Shown one piece after another: positions 46,711 through 57,564 of a stretch of 64,000 nucleotides of DNA (positions within the stretch are counted from its first letter, which is position 1; each line of letters opens with the position of its first letter). A model generated the notes under the pieces. The model was given only the letters and a program-made list of their open reading frames with translations. It did not search any database and was not told where the DNA came from. Origin of the DNA: Aplidium turbinatum (lineage: Eukaryota; Chordata; Ascidiacea; Aplousobranchia; Polyclinidae); assembly GCA_918807975.1 (NCBI GenBank), contig OU964934.1:4588001-4652000 (forward strand). The letters are read 5' to 3'. The position numbers were made by a program, and so were the translations under genes.

Positions 46711-46954
46711 ACATGTTTTTTCCTCATAAAAACACAAGTAGGCCTACTGCAGTAGATTTGTTTACTGTGCACTTCTCAAAATTAATCTTTTAAATATTTC
46801 AGCAAAATCCTGGTTATGTCTGCAGGCAGTGCCGGTCTTTGGGATGTGCAAACCGTGCGATCGCACAGGGCCCGCAAATTAGGGGGCCCGCAATTTACTC
46901 AGAAAATGCAGTAATTTTGTCATTTTCAAAGGAAAAATTCAACAAGTGAATTCA

Positions 46955-47413
46955 ACAAAGGAATTCGCCACAAGAAAACATAGAGACTCAACGAATTCAA
47001 CCTATTTCGTCGCCTGAATATTTCGTACCCTGAAAAGATCGAGAAAAAAAAACGACATGGCCGAAATCGCTGATCGGAGTTACCGCAAACATTTCAAAAT
47101 TTCTCGATCTTTTCAGGGGACGAAATAGGTTGCATCCAGACTCAACATACTGTAGAGACATAGCTTTATTTGCGAAAAATGCCAAAGAAAGCATGATCTT
47201 ATCCTTTTGCTATGCCACCGGACAGCACCATTTCACAGTAATATTCATACTTAAATTTTTGTTGAACATGCTCTCAGAATGTCCCAAATTCAAAGTAATT
47301 TTTCAAAATTTTCTGGGGGAGGCCCCCCAAACCCCCCGCCCCTGTTGTCGTCTTTGGCGATCACGCCGCCACCGCCGCCCCCTCCCCTTTCAAAGTACCT
47401 AGCTACGCCACTG
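46955..47413 (-). mobile_element. Nested CAGTGGCG-type hAT, left-truncated
   Basis: The right part matches the element at 44329-44759 (CTATGCCACCGGACAGCACC, TTTTCTGGGGGAGGCC) and ends CTAGCTACGCCACTG at 47413. The expected left terminus is missing; similarity begins near 46965. It is itself interrupted by a hairpin element at 46993-47137. Confidence 0.7.
46993..47137. mobile_element. 145-bp hairpin element with 9-bp duplication
   Basis: GAATTCAACCTATTTCGTC and (reversed) GGATGCAACCTATTTCGTC, with pairing through CCTGAAAAGATCGAGAAA, between perfect AGACTCAAC duplications (46984-46992, 47138-47146). A 9-bp duplication with long inverted repeats suggests a Mutator-like MITE, but 8-bp is also possible. 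Confidence 0.75.
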
Positions 47414-47673
47414 AATTGGATTATTGTCATTGGGGCCCGCAAAAGCATATTCCGCACAGGGCCCGAAAAAACCTAAGACCGGCACTGCTGCAGGTGTTAT
47501 TGTTTTGTAGCAACCATTAGTTTTGGTCATTATGCTACATTCCCAAATTATTGCATGAGGGATAACCAAAGAAATATTTTAAAAAAACTGTATTGTTTTG
47601 TGCTGTTGCAAAATGTTCTGTCTGCTTTTCTTGCTCAATTGCATTGACGTAGAATGTATATTATACGTATAAC

Positions 47674-48349
47674 CAGTGGCGTAGCCAGGAAAAAAATTGG
47701 GGGGGGCCAAGTATTTAATGAATTGAAGAGAACGACAAAGTGTTTGATTTGAGCCATCGCCACCTGATGTGTTGTGGTGTATTCTGGTGGGTTGAGCAAG
47801 GGAAGCAATACAGCTGGTGGATGGTTAGCGCGTGCCGAAGGCACGCGTATTCTAGGGGGGTCCGGGGGCATGCTCCCCCGGAAAATTTTTGCAAAATTAC
47901 ACTCAAATGATGGATTATAGCGCTTTCTGGAAACACTTTTAAGGTAATATTTGTATGAAATTTATTAGCAGATAAACAGCTATTAACTTATTAAAGGTAG
48001 CTCTTACACACGAATAGGCAAAAACTGCGGCTAAAATTAGAGAACACCAAAAACTCACCTACACAAAAACCCAACGAAGTAAGCCCTTCTGAAATTGCTT
48101 CAACAAATTAGTAAAAAGAAACGTAGATCGCGTAAATTTGCGCGATTTACGATTTGCAAAATTTATTGGTGTCTTTCTGTGTGTCTAAAACAAGTCCTTG
48201 GGGGTGTTAATAGCCAGATCTTTTGGAAAACGTTACATGTTTCTACAAATTTTATTATATTTTCAACAAAGGGCTCAACTTTGGAATCTAAACTTTGAAA
48301 ATTTGGGGGGGGCCATGGCCCCTTTCGCCCCCCCCTGGCTACGCCTATG
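47674..48349 (+). mobile_element. CAGTGGCG-type hAT, 676 bp
   Basis: CAGTGGCGTAGCCAGG to CCTGGCTACGCCTATG between perfect CGTATAAC duplications (47666-47673, 48350-48357). An inverse copy of nearly equal length is at 53648-54325. No transposase. Confidence 0.92.
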
Positions 48350-49540
48350 CGTATAACCAGGAGCACAGAGCACGTCATAGGCTAATCGTGTTTCACGTTA
48401 ACCCTATCTTAATACGAGCTGTTTTCGTACGCGGAAAGTTCGACACGGGCTATTTTAGCCCCGTGCTAATTAATCGCTAATAACGGGAGCTATGAAAATC
48501 ACAGAGCCAAAATATTTTGCAAAATAATAGCCATGTGTATTGTGCGTGTAAAAATTAAAATTTTACCCCACAAAGTTATTGAAATAAAGTGTTTGAGATG
48601 AAAAAACGATAGAAAGTCGGTTTTTGTTCTAATTTCCCGAAAACAGCTTCAAAATTGACCGTTCGAACGCATATTTTTGAATTATAACATGGAGTAATGC
48701 TAAACTAAACAAAAATTTACTTTTCCCTATAAATATAAGACATTTTTGGGCGTTTTTACATTACAAAGAAATTGCACTAATATTTATAATCTACCATATA
48801 ATTTGTTTGCTCAAATATCAAGCAGCGAAAGGTCAACTCTGGTATGCCGCTCTTGTCCTGACCTAATTCTCATTGTAGAGAAATAAGCACAGCTTGATAT
48901 GTCCTATCGTGTCATTGCGAGTGCTGACAGCTTATAGATACTTTGCTTATGTCGATACAACGTTCAGCAGTGTTGCGATACAACCTAAGAAAATCATGCA
49001 TTTGTTTCAAATTGCATTCCTCTTGAATGAATGCTTTTTGTTACGCAAAACTTTCGCAGGAAATATCGGCCGCTTTACAGCGGTTCGCCATCGTCAGACG
49101 TTGAAACAGTACAATCTGTGAAAGTAATGCCTATCAGCGAAAATGGAAACGCATAATGTCATCCAGGCACTGTTTATTGAAAATGAAGACATGCAGGTCG
49201 TCATTGCATTGAGAAAAACTGACTTATGAAAATTCTTCGAAGACAAGAAATTACAGTCACAAAAAAAGTATGACTTGTGCGAAATATTGTACAAAACAGA
49301 CCGTATGGCAAGTGTAGTAAATTAGCATCGTCAAGTATAATGGTATTGAAATTGAACCGCACAGCTTTATAAGTAATATTTCGATCAATTTATAGATAGA
49401 AAAATACCCCGCTTTTGAATAAAACGGTGATGACCAAATACTGTGATTAAAATATCTAATCCCATAATCAACGATAACATGATAAGAACAAATCTTATGA
49501 TAGACCGCTATTTCATTATGAAAACCACTGGTAATAGCAA
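48350..49540. other. Stretch that may include a piggyBac end
   Basis: TTAACCCTATCTTAATACG at 48398 has the TTAA-CCCT form of a piggyBac terminus and lies about 1.1 kb beyond the transposase remnant's 3' end. A CGACACGGGCTATTTTAGCC block follows at about 48439, loosely matched by GACCCCGTGTCG near 53356. The other terminus could not be fixed. Confidence 0.35.
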
Positions 49541-49559
49541 ATTTGAGTTTGCTGTTAAT

Positions 49560-51394
49560 CTATGGTTTCGTCCCAAAAATGTTGACATTGTATGGCAGAG
49601 TGACGCCACGTAGAATAGGTACATCATCCAATCGTCTAGACATGTGTGGTTTGACTAATGACATGGCTAGCTGCCACCCCTCCACAAAACTTTCGTCTCC
49701 CTTCGCTTGTGAAAAGGACAACTCGCGGTTCAAGTAACTAATGGTCATCGCATTGACCCGCGCAACGTCTAAAATGTAAGAAAATGCAGACACAGTCCAT
49801 TTTGCTGACTTCGCTTGACGCTATAATATGCCATCTTCTGGTCGACGACATCAGTCCCACCCTTGGTAAAATCGTAGAGCTTGATTATTGCAGGTTTTTT
49901 CTTTCCGTAATCTTTGGTTACTCCAAGGATTGGCTGCATAGTTGATAAGACCAGAACATTGCGTTTACCGGTAGATTTTGGTTTGACTGCGTACGACGTA
50001 GCGGTAATGTGATTTCTCGACTCTTCCCAGTTAATTTTGGTATTGAAGGCTTCCCTATCAGTGAGAGATTTTAACTCGCTAACCCCTTTTCTATTGCTTT
50101 GCCATTTTCCAACTAAAGTTATGTTTTTGTTCCAAAGCCATTCTGCCTAATCAAGTGAAGTGTAAAAGCGATCAAGGGATATTTTTCGTCCTTGAAGCGA
50201 AGAAACTCTGTCCAAATTGTGTACCAACGTTTCCACATATTCCATAGTGGAAGTCAGATAGTGTGGTCCTGGTACACCTACTGGCTTACCCGCATTAGCT
50301 ATGGCGGTATAGGTGAATGACATACGCGCACTATTTATGCTTCTTAGCAACAAATCATATTTAGCAAGCTTATTTTTGGCCTGAAGCTTATTGCCTGAAG
50401 GACACACCAACGCTGGATGGAAACAAAGTCTCATCCAGTGAAAGGAAGTCTTCTGGTATTAAAATCTTTTCACAATTTCCAGTAAAATATTGGAAAAGTT
50501 CTCTGATTGCTGTAAATCGGTCACTTTGCCAGCGATTGGCCCTTGTGCTTTTATCATCAAAACGAATATTTGCAGACAGAAATTTGAATCGGTTCAGCGA
50601 CATTGTCGCACTAAATATAGGATGTCCATATAAATGGGAAAAGCAATCTTAATTTGGTGAAATGTTCGCTTGAGTAGTCCTCTAATATACCACAATCCAA
50701 TGAATGCTTCTAGTTCCGTGGCATCAGTTTGCTGAAAATGTGAAGCATGCCAAGATGTTCGTTGAGCCTCCGATATTCGCGATAGCCTCTCTCGTATACA
50801 TGTGCTGGTGCTTGAAACAATGATGTAGATCATCTCTGCTGTAAATAAGAAATGCCATGCATTATACGACGTCGTTGCATATTGATAATCCCGCTTTACT
50901 CCTGGTAAACTGTGCACCACATTAGCAGAGTTTTGTCTTCCTCTTATTGATGGTTGCTTGGTACTCCAAACAACTTTCACTCTACTTCTTTAGTCAACAA
51001 CCACCGACATTCGCTCCTCTTCCTGGTCAGGCAATGTATAGTAATTTTCCTCATCCAAGGCGCTATCTAATGAATTGACGGCATGGCTCCTACGACGTTG
51101 GGACTGCCTATGTCTGACGGTCACGACCTCATTTTCGTTACTCTTGTCAGATGTTAGCGGACCACCTTCACCATCAGATAAAGGCAAATCAACATCACTA
51201 TCCGAAAAATTTGCATCTCTTTCATCTTCGGTTGCTAATAAATTTGCCGTTTGCCTTGCATCATAATACACATTCGAAACCATAATTTTGAACTGTGGTA
51301 TAAGGTACACACGGGCCACTTGCTGAAACAAAATGACTTCATTTTGCAAGAAAAATAAATCCAACATAGGGTGTGAGAAGATTTTTTTCTTCAA
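49560..51394 (-). pseudogene. Decayed piggyBac transposase gene
   Basis: piggyBac transposases cut and paste at TTAA using three aspartates in an RNase-H-like fold. In order on the minus strand: an acidic N-terminus (MVSNVYYDARQTANLL from about 51283), the N-terminal domain (TDATELEAFIGLWYIRGLLK, about 50735), RFDDKSTRANRWQSDRF, the first catalytic Asp in FLSLDETL (about 50420), INSARMSFTYT, the second in RKISLDRFYTSLD (about 50150), the third in GGTDVVDQ (about 49840), and the C-terminal helices (AFSYILDVARVNAMTISYLN). At least two stops (near 50991 and 50145) and two frame changes (near 50395 and 49795) break it. All three aspartates are still readable. No C-terminal Cys-rich finger was seen. 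Confidence 0.88.
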
Positions 51395-52685
51395 CTGTTC
51401 GTGTTTTGAGCAATTAAGAAGTTAAATTTAATAATACAATAATTGGAGGAAAGAGCAGACATTCGTTACAATTATTATTCAGACACTATACTATCCCTTG
51501 CTGGCAGAGTCAGCCATTTGCATTGGTTCAACGTTGGCAGATGTTGAATCGTTGTTGAGTGACTGATTTTGATAGCCGAGGTGACTCAACTACTGTATCG
51601 CATTTTTCGCTCGATTTTGCCATTGTAAAAACATAGCTTCATTCTTACTTTTGACTGACGATGAAAACAGCAGTTTTCGAAACGTTTGAATAAAATGTTC
51701 GCTAATGTGTTAACTTTGATATTCATAGTCCGAATTTCCTCTAAATCCTACGGTTATGCTCCGAAGTTTATTACTTTTCTTCTGGCCATTTCAATATCAA
51801 ATTAATTGGGCCATAAAACATATTTTTTTTATATAGCCTAATGATGTCACCTGACTTGTAATATCGCCATGGTATTATGTGCATTTCTACATTACTCCTG
51901 TACGCAACGTTGGTCTTTAGCATACTAACATATCGTAGATATCGTTTTATCTGGACAGTTGCTCATAGTACTCCCAGAGCTAAATATACTGCAAACGTGT
52001 TGCAGATAATCTATATCGCACCTTTAGAGGACGATTTTACATAATTCAAGAGTTTGCCGCAATAATCAGGAATGCTTTGTGTCTTATTCAAAGTATTCTT
52101 CAGCTCATAAATAACAAAGTGCCATGAGACATCAAAATGACGTAGAATAGCTGTAAAGTTTATAAGTTTTGCGCAAAGAAATTAAAATGAGCCAGGATAC
52201 TTTGTTTTCTGTCCTATATAAACTCATCTATATTTGTCTAAATAGGTTGAATGACAGTAAATTGGCATTATTTGACGGTTACAACCGATTACACAAATAT
52301 GTGAAACGTATAATGATTTTTAGCAATGATGGGAACGCTTGAAGTACCTCTCATTCTTCATTGTAGAGACGGCACGAAAATCAATGACCTAGAATGCATT
52401 ACACCGTGGCGCTGACAGGTGTTATATTATATTGTATCGACGCTCTACGAGATAAATATAAGTGAATATACTTGCAAGAATCTAAGGTACGGTAAGGCGT
52501 TGTGAAATCAATAATCGAGCAATTTTGTTATGATTATGGGAATACAACATGCATCAAAAAGAATCAAATCAAAAATAATTAAATTTGGGCTTCAGCATCT
52601 TCTAAGAAACAAGCGTATTTATGACTTCGGCAATGTCGTCGAACAAGGGTAGAGCACATAAAAAGAAAAAATCGTAATGTTTGAT
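51395..52685. other. Non-coding stretch with one old MITE
   Basis: About 51505-51580 (AGTCAGCCATTTGCATTGG ... GACTGATTTTGATAGCC) is a worn GATTCAACG-type palindrome. Nothing else recognised. Confidence 0.35.
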
Positions 52686-52915
52686 TTGTAGTTTGTGCGA
52701 TAGGCTACAATCAAAGTAAGCAACATATTGTTACAATAATGATCAAGCATTTTACGTTGATTCAACGTAGAAATGCATCGACGAAATATTAGGGAAAGAC
52801 TTTGTAGTTTGTGCGATAGGCTACAATCAAAGTAAGCAACATATTGTTACAATAATGATCAAGCATTTTACGTTGATTCAACGTAGAAATGCATCGACGA
52901 AATATCAGGGACAGA
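52686..52915. repeat. 115-bp tandem duplication, nearly identical
   Basis: Units 52686-52800 and 52801-52915 both begin TTTGTAGTTTGTGCGATAGG and differ at only two or three bases at the end (ATTAGGGAAAG against ATCAGGGACAG). Each includes an ACGTTGATTCAACGT palindrome. Very recent, or an assembly artefact. Confidence 0.9.
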
Positions 52916-53453
52916 CTTTCTGTAACGGAATAAAACTTGTTTATTCTATCTGGAAAGCAGCGAAATGTGGAAAGCAGTCGCAATTCTAAGGGCATTGTTC
53001 GAACACACACAAGATTGTAATTAAAACCCCACAATCCTATTTTACGCTTTTGCGGCGAAGCAACGCCTCGGGGTAGGATTAGAACGAATGTCCTAAAACG
53101 ATATATTGGATAATTGGATCACACAGCGGGAGAAAAACTTCCCACGACAATTAACCGCTGTAATGTAGGCAGTTTCATGAAAATGTCTAGCCACCTGGGA
53201 CAAAATGCTTATTGTGAAGGGCAGGAAGGTAGAAAAAAGACCAGGTTAGGTTAAAAAAATTTGCAAAGAATAAAAACTAAAAGCCAAGAAATTTCACATT
53301 TCTAGCATATTTCCTTCCGTGAAATATTTCACTACTAGAGTGGGGCGTCCTCATTTGACCCCGTGTCGTATCAGCAGATCGAAAGTAGAAATTTGATAGT
53401 GCGCAGTAAAGAACTGAAAAAAATGTAGTATAGTACGATATAACTATAAACAC

Positions 53454-55002
53454 CAGTGGCGTATCCTGGTTAATTTTCGTAGGCATGCAATGGAAAGAGG
53501 GTCATAGCCAGTGTAGGGGGGTCTGGGGCCATCCACCCCCAGGAAAATTTTGCAAATTTGCCTTAGGTTTTATAGCTTTTCTTGCAATCTAAGCCTTACT
53601 TAGCTGATGATTGTTTGAGCTGTTTTGCAAAAAATGAGGTTTGGAAGTAGGCGTAGCCAGGGGGGGGCGAAAGGGACCATGGCCCCCCCAAATTTTCCAA
53701 GTTTGTATTCTGAATTTGAGCCCTTTGTTGAAAATATAATAAAATTTGTAGAAATTTATAACGTTTTCCAAGACATCTGGCTATTAACACCCCCCAGGAC
53801 TTGTTTTAGACACACAGAAAGACACCAATAAATTTTGCAAATCGTAAATCGCGCAAAATTTACGCGATTTACGTTTCTTTGAACTAATTTGTGAAAGCAA
53901 TTTCAGAAAGGCTTACTCTGTTGGGTTTTTGTGTGTAGCTGAGTTTTTGGTGTTCTCTAATTTTAGCCGCAGTGTTTGCCCGTTCGTGTGTAAGAACTAC
54001 CTTTAATAAGTTAATAGCTGTTTATCTGCTAATAAATTTCATACAAATATTACCCTAAAAGTGTTTCTAGAAAGCGCTATAATCCATTATTTGAGTGTAA
54101 TTTTTCAAAAATTTTCCGGGGGAGCATGCCCCCGGACCCCCCTAGATTACGCGTGCCTTCGGCACGCTCTAACCCCCCACCACTTTCATTGCTTCCCTTG
54201 CTCAACCCACCAGGATACGCCACTGCACATCAAGTGGCGATGGCTTAAATCAAACACTTTGTTGTTCTCTTCAGATCATCAAATATTTGGCCCCCCCCCA
54301 AATTTTTTTCCTGGCTACGCCACTGTTTGGAACGCACCATGAACATAATGTCTTAATTTTATATCTTTATCTTGCACTGCAGGAAAGCGGACTTGAAGCG
54401 CTATGCAGCGGTGTATGGCCTTCAGCATACACCCGACCCGTTTTCTTGATGATCTTTAAACTACTGTGCTTAGGTCTCAAGTATATCATACTATCTACAG
54501 TAGAAAACCGCAAGGACTTAAACTATGAGGACCAAACGAAAAAAGGCCAAACAAATGCCAATCGTAAAACTAAAAAAGATTAAGCGTCCAAACAAAAATA
54601 GTCCAGTCCGGCCAAACACTTTTTAAAAACTCTTTGGCCTTAAAAAGACCAATCTGGCAACCCTGTTTCGAGATCGTGATTTTTGTTTTGCATGCAATTT
54701 CAAATCTGCATGCCTTGGTTCCATTTGCGCCACGCTGTTGTAAAAGAGAGGCGAATAGGCAAATTGTATTATCAACGCATGCTGAGCTCGTCCCAGCATG
54801 CAGAGTTGCCAGGGTCAGCAAAGTTTCCAAATTTTGAAACCGAACAGTTGTTTCGAATATTGAAATTAAGAGAGCGAGGTGGTTCTGCTATTAACATTTT
54901 CAATTTCTAAGCATGAATTCGTTGCTTCTGAATAATTTCTGATTTTATCGGAATTGTAAGGCATGCAGTGCATGCCTTGCATGCATGGAGAATACGCCAC
55001 TG
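53454..55002. mobile_element. hAT element with CAGTGGCGTATCC ends
   Basis: CAGTGGCGTATCCTGG to CATGGAGAATACGCCACTG, flanked by ATAAACAC (53446-53453) and ATAACCAC (55003-55010), seven of eight. Contains the insertion 53648-54325 and, near 54650, another hAT-like terminus (CTGGCAACCCTG) without a matched partner. Confidence 0.78.
53648..54325 (-). mobile_element. Nested inverse copy of the 676-bp hAT
   Basis: 678 bp, closely matching 47674-48349 in reverse. Flanks TTTGGAAG (53640-53647) and TTTGGAAC (54326-54333), seven of eight. The first two terminal bases seem lost. Confidence 0.85.
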
Positions 55003-55734
55003 ATAACCACTGTTGTAAACTTAGCTGAAGCGAACAGATTGCTCACTCAAGTACATTTATCAATTAATTAACCTGTTTTGGTTATAAAAAGGTATAGATT
55101 TAAAGTAGGCCTATTGAAGCAAAACTTTTCAAAGTTTTCTGAGGGCAAACCAACAAATGCTATTTTTGATTTTGGACCTCAATTTTGCATTGCTTATTTG
55201 AATTGGATTTGTCTAATCTTTGGTGCACCCCTTTGTTTCTAGATCCGCTACTTCTTCTGACTTCATAGCAAGCACGACACAAGCTTGTTGTTTCGTGAAA
55301 GTGGAGAACTTGTCTTTGGAAATGCTAGCTAATTTTCAATTTGTTTGCTCTTTCGCGCCACCTGCGTGAAAAACAATTTTTGCTGTTGTATCACCGACTT
55401 CAAACCATCTAACAGAGTAGAACAGTGGTTCCCAACTCATGGGTCGCGACCCAAAGTTGGGTCGCCTGCTAATTTTTTTGGGTAGCTTGTTTTTCAGGCA
55501 TATTGTATCTTGGGCGAACAAAATAACAATAAAAAAAATTTAAAACGTGAAGAGATCGATCACAAAACTGGAAAATATAAACACAAGTCATGAAGCGTTT
55601 CATGTCGAGACATCGGAAAGCTTTGTAGCATGATCGTAGTGCAAGAAGTTTTAACAATTTTTGCTTTTATTATTGTTATTATTATTATTAAATGTAAACC
55701 CAACAAAAATTTCAGTCTCAAACATAAATTAACT

Positions 55735-55841
55735 TGACAAAGTTACGGGATATATATTGTAACGTGCACTATATGTCACGAACGCTATGTTGGACAAACT
55801 ACGACAAAGTTTTCCACACGATGGACCACGCATAGTCTGGT
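55735..55841 (+). pseudogene. GIY-YIG-like fragment inside the hAT
   Basis: The plus strand reads GIYIVTCTICHERYVGQ then TTTKFSTRWTTH. The GIY, YVG, and the R of the ..RW..H helix match the GIY-YIG nuclease core as found in Penelope-type and related retroelements. The fragment ends where transposase-like codons begin, so it is an insertion scrap or capture. No boundaries with target duplication were found. Confidence 0.6.
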
Positions 55842-57012
55842 GTGGTAAAACGCATCAAAGACAAAGCCCCAAGTGCTGTATGGACTTATTGCTTTCTCCA
55901 CAGAGAGGCCTTTGCTGCAAAAAAGCTGTCTCAAGAGCTGCACGAAGTGTTGAATGATGTGAAGTGTGTAAACTTCATCAAAATAAGTCCACTAAATCGG
56001 CATTTGTTTTCGTCTTTGTGGATTCTGATTAATATCAAGCATTGCTGTTGCACACAGAAGTGCGATAGTTGTCACGAGGTCGTGTCCTGAAGCGAGTTTG
56101 TAATTTGCGAGAGGAGATTGCTATCTTCTTGAGGCAACAGAACTGTGTGAGATTATCCGAGAATTTTTTGCAAGAAGATTTCAAAGCAAAAGTTGCTTAT
56201 TTTGCCGATATATTTGACTCTCTGAATTCTCTAAATTTATATATGCAAGGGAACGGTTTTACGGTGATTGATCACGCCGCAAAAGTTTCTGCTAAACACA
56301 AAAAACTCATATTCTGGAAAAGTAATGTCACCAGAGATGAGTAGGCTACGATGTATTTCCTCAGCTAACGCAATATAGCCTATCTGTGGCAATGAAGTTG
56401 ATATTAAGCAAACCATAATTGGACACCTGGAACAGTTTGCCAAAAAGTTTGTGCACTACTATGGAGAATCTCTAACATTTAATAACCAAAATGATTGGAT
56501 AATTGATCCATTTGTTGGAAAATATCTGCCTCAACTTTCTATCCATGTTGCAGAAAAGTTTATGGACATAACGACAGAAGTAGCAAACCGTATTTCTTTT
56601 GCGTCCTTCAAAGACAAATAGGCTACCCCAAAGATTCTGCAAACATCCACATTTGGGCTTCCATGTACAAAGTGTATCCCACAGTTTCACAATTAGGGAT
56701 TCAAAAACAGATTCCATTTGCAACAACTTGGCTTTGTAAGATTGGATTTAGCGCCATGTGTGTATTGAAAACTGAACAGCGCAACCGGCTGGAAGTTAAA
56801 GCCGACATGCGGCTATGTCTAAGCAAAGTAACGCCTCGATTTCAAAAACTCACTGACACCAGCCAGCACAGCTATCTCATTAGTGATTTGATAAACATAT
56901 TATTTTCAGAAAAAGTTACTGCTTTTGTAGTGCTTTTTGTTTGCAATACAATCTTGTATGGCTTTCAAAATATTACGACAATTTGCTTGGGTCGCAAGAT
57001 TTTACCGAACTG
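55842..57012 (+). pseudogene. SCAND3/ZBED5-type hAT transposase remnant
   Basis: Pieces in order: VWTYCFLHREAFAAKKLSQE, EVLNDVKCVNFIKISPLNRH, then SRGRVLKRVCNLREEIAIFL, FKAKVAYFADIFDSLNSLNL, and after a gap TTWLCKIGFSAMCVLKTEQR with NRLEVKADMRLCLSKV, the C-terminal dimerisation part. This is the central-to-C-terminal half of the Charlie-type transposase that also gave rise to domesticated SCAND3 and ZBED5 genes. The BED finger and first catalytic region are absent; several stops and frame changes are present. Confidence 0.85.
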
Positions 57013-57321
57013 AATTTTTTTTTTAAATGGGTCGCCTTAAAAATGAGTTGGGAACCACTGGAGTAGAAGGTCTGAAAGTGCATCTGAAAGTTTTCAAAAC
57101 AATACCTTAAAATGTCCCGTTCTAAGAGTACTTTCAGCCTAAATCTACAGTAAAACTCTGTACACATTGTAAATTATACGGTCTGCATTAGAATTTAGGT
57201 CATGTGCAATGTCACAATCATTATGCGAAGCGTCACGACATGCTACATCATGTGTATTTACCAACCGTACTGTTTTAATTGCATAATTCTTACGAAATTT
57301 TATTATCAGTTACGGTTAGCC

Positions 57322-57564
57322 GGTGTCCGACAAATTGTTCGTAAGCATTTGTTCGTAAAGCAATTGTTCGTAAGCAATTGTTCCTAAAACAATTGTTCGT
57401 AAAATTAATTCTTCGTAAAACAATTCTTCCTAAAGCATTTTTTCGTGCATGCAGTTAAAATTTGATGTACACGAAGAAATGCTTTACGAAGAATTGTTTT
57501 ACGGATTTCATTTTACGAAAAACAGTTTACGAACGATTGTTTTACGAACAATTTGCCTACAACC
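57322..57564. mobile_element. Foldback element T3 (AATTGTTCGTAA arrays)
   Basis: 243 bp between perfect GGTTAGCC duplications (57314-57321, 57565-57572). Ends GGTGTCCGACAAATTG and (reversed) GGTTGTAGGCAAATTG. Each arm is an array of CAATTGTTCGTAAA and variants, six to seven units on the left and four to five on the right. Core of about 40 bases around ATGCAGTTAAAATTTG. Same plan as T1 and T2. Confidence 0.85.

Larger units (their letters stand above)
46827..47487. mobile_element. hAT element with CAGTGCCGGTCTT ends
   Basis: CAGTGCCGGTCTTTGGG and CCTAAGACCGGCACTG are inverted repeats with GGGCCCGCAAA blocks next to both. The flanks share seven bases, CTGCAGG (46820-46826, 47488-47494). Nearly all of the interior is another element (46955-47413). 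Confidence 0.82.
55423..57060 (+). mobile_element. Charlie-like hAT with transposase remains
   Basis: CAGTGGTTCCCAACTC to GAGTTGGGAACCACTG between perfect GAGTAGAA duplications (55415-55422, 57061-57068). GGGTCGCC blocks lie inside both ends. Same end family as 24023-24965. It holds a broken SCAND3/ZBED5-type transposase and, before it, a short GIY-YIG-like piece. Confidence 0.93.

Noticed and set aside
47130-47476. Proline-rich open frames
   Set aside because: Products of the C-rich hAT subterminal runs.
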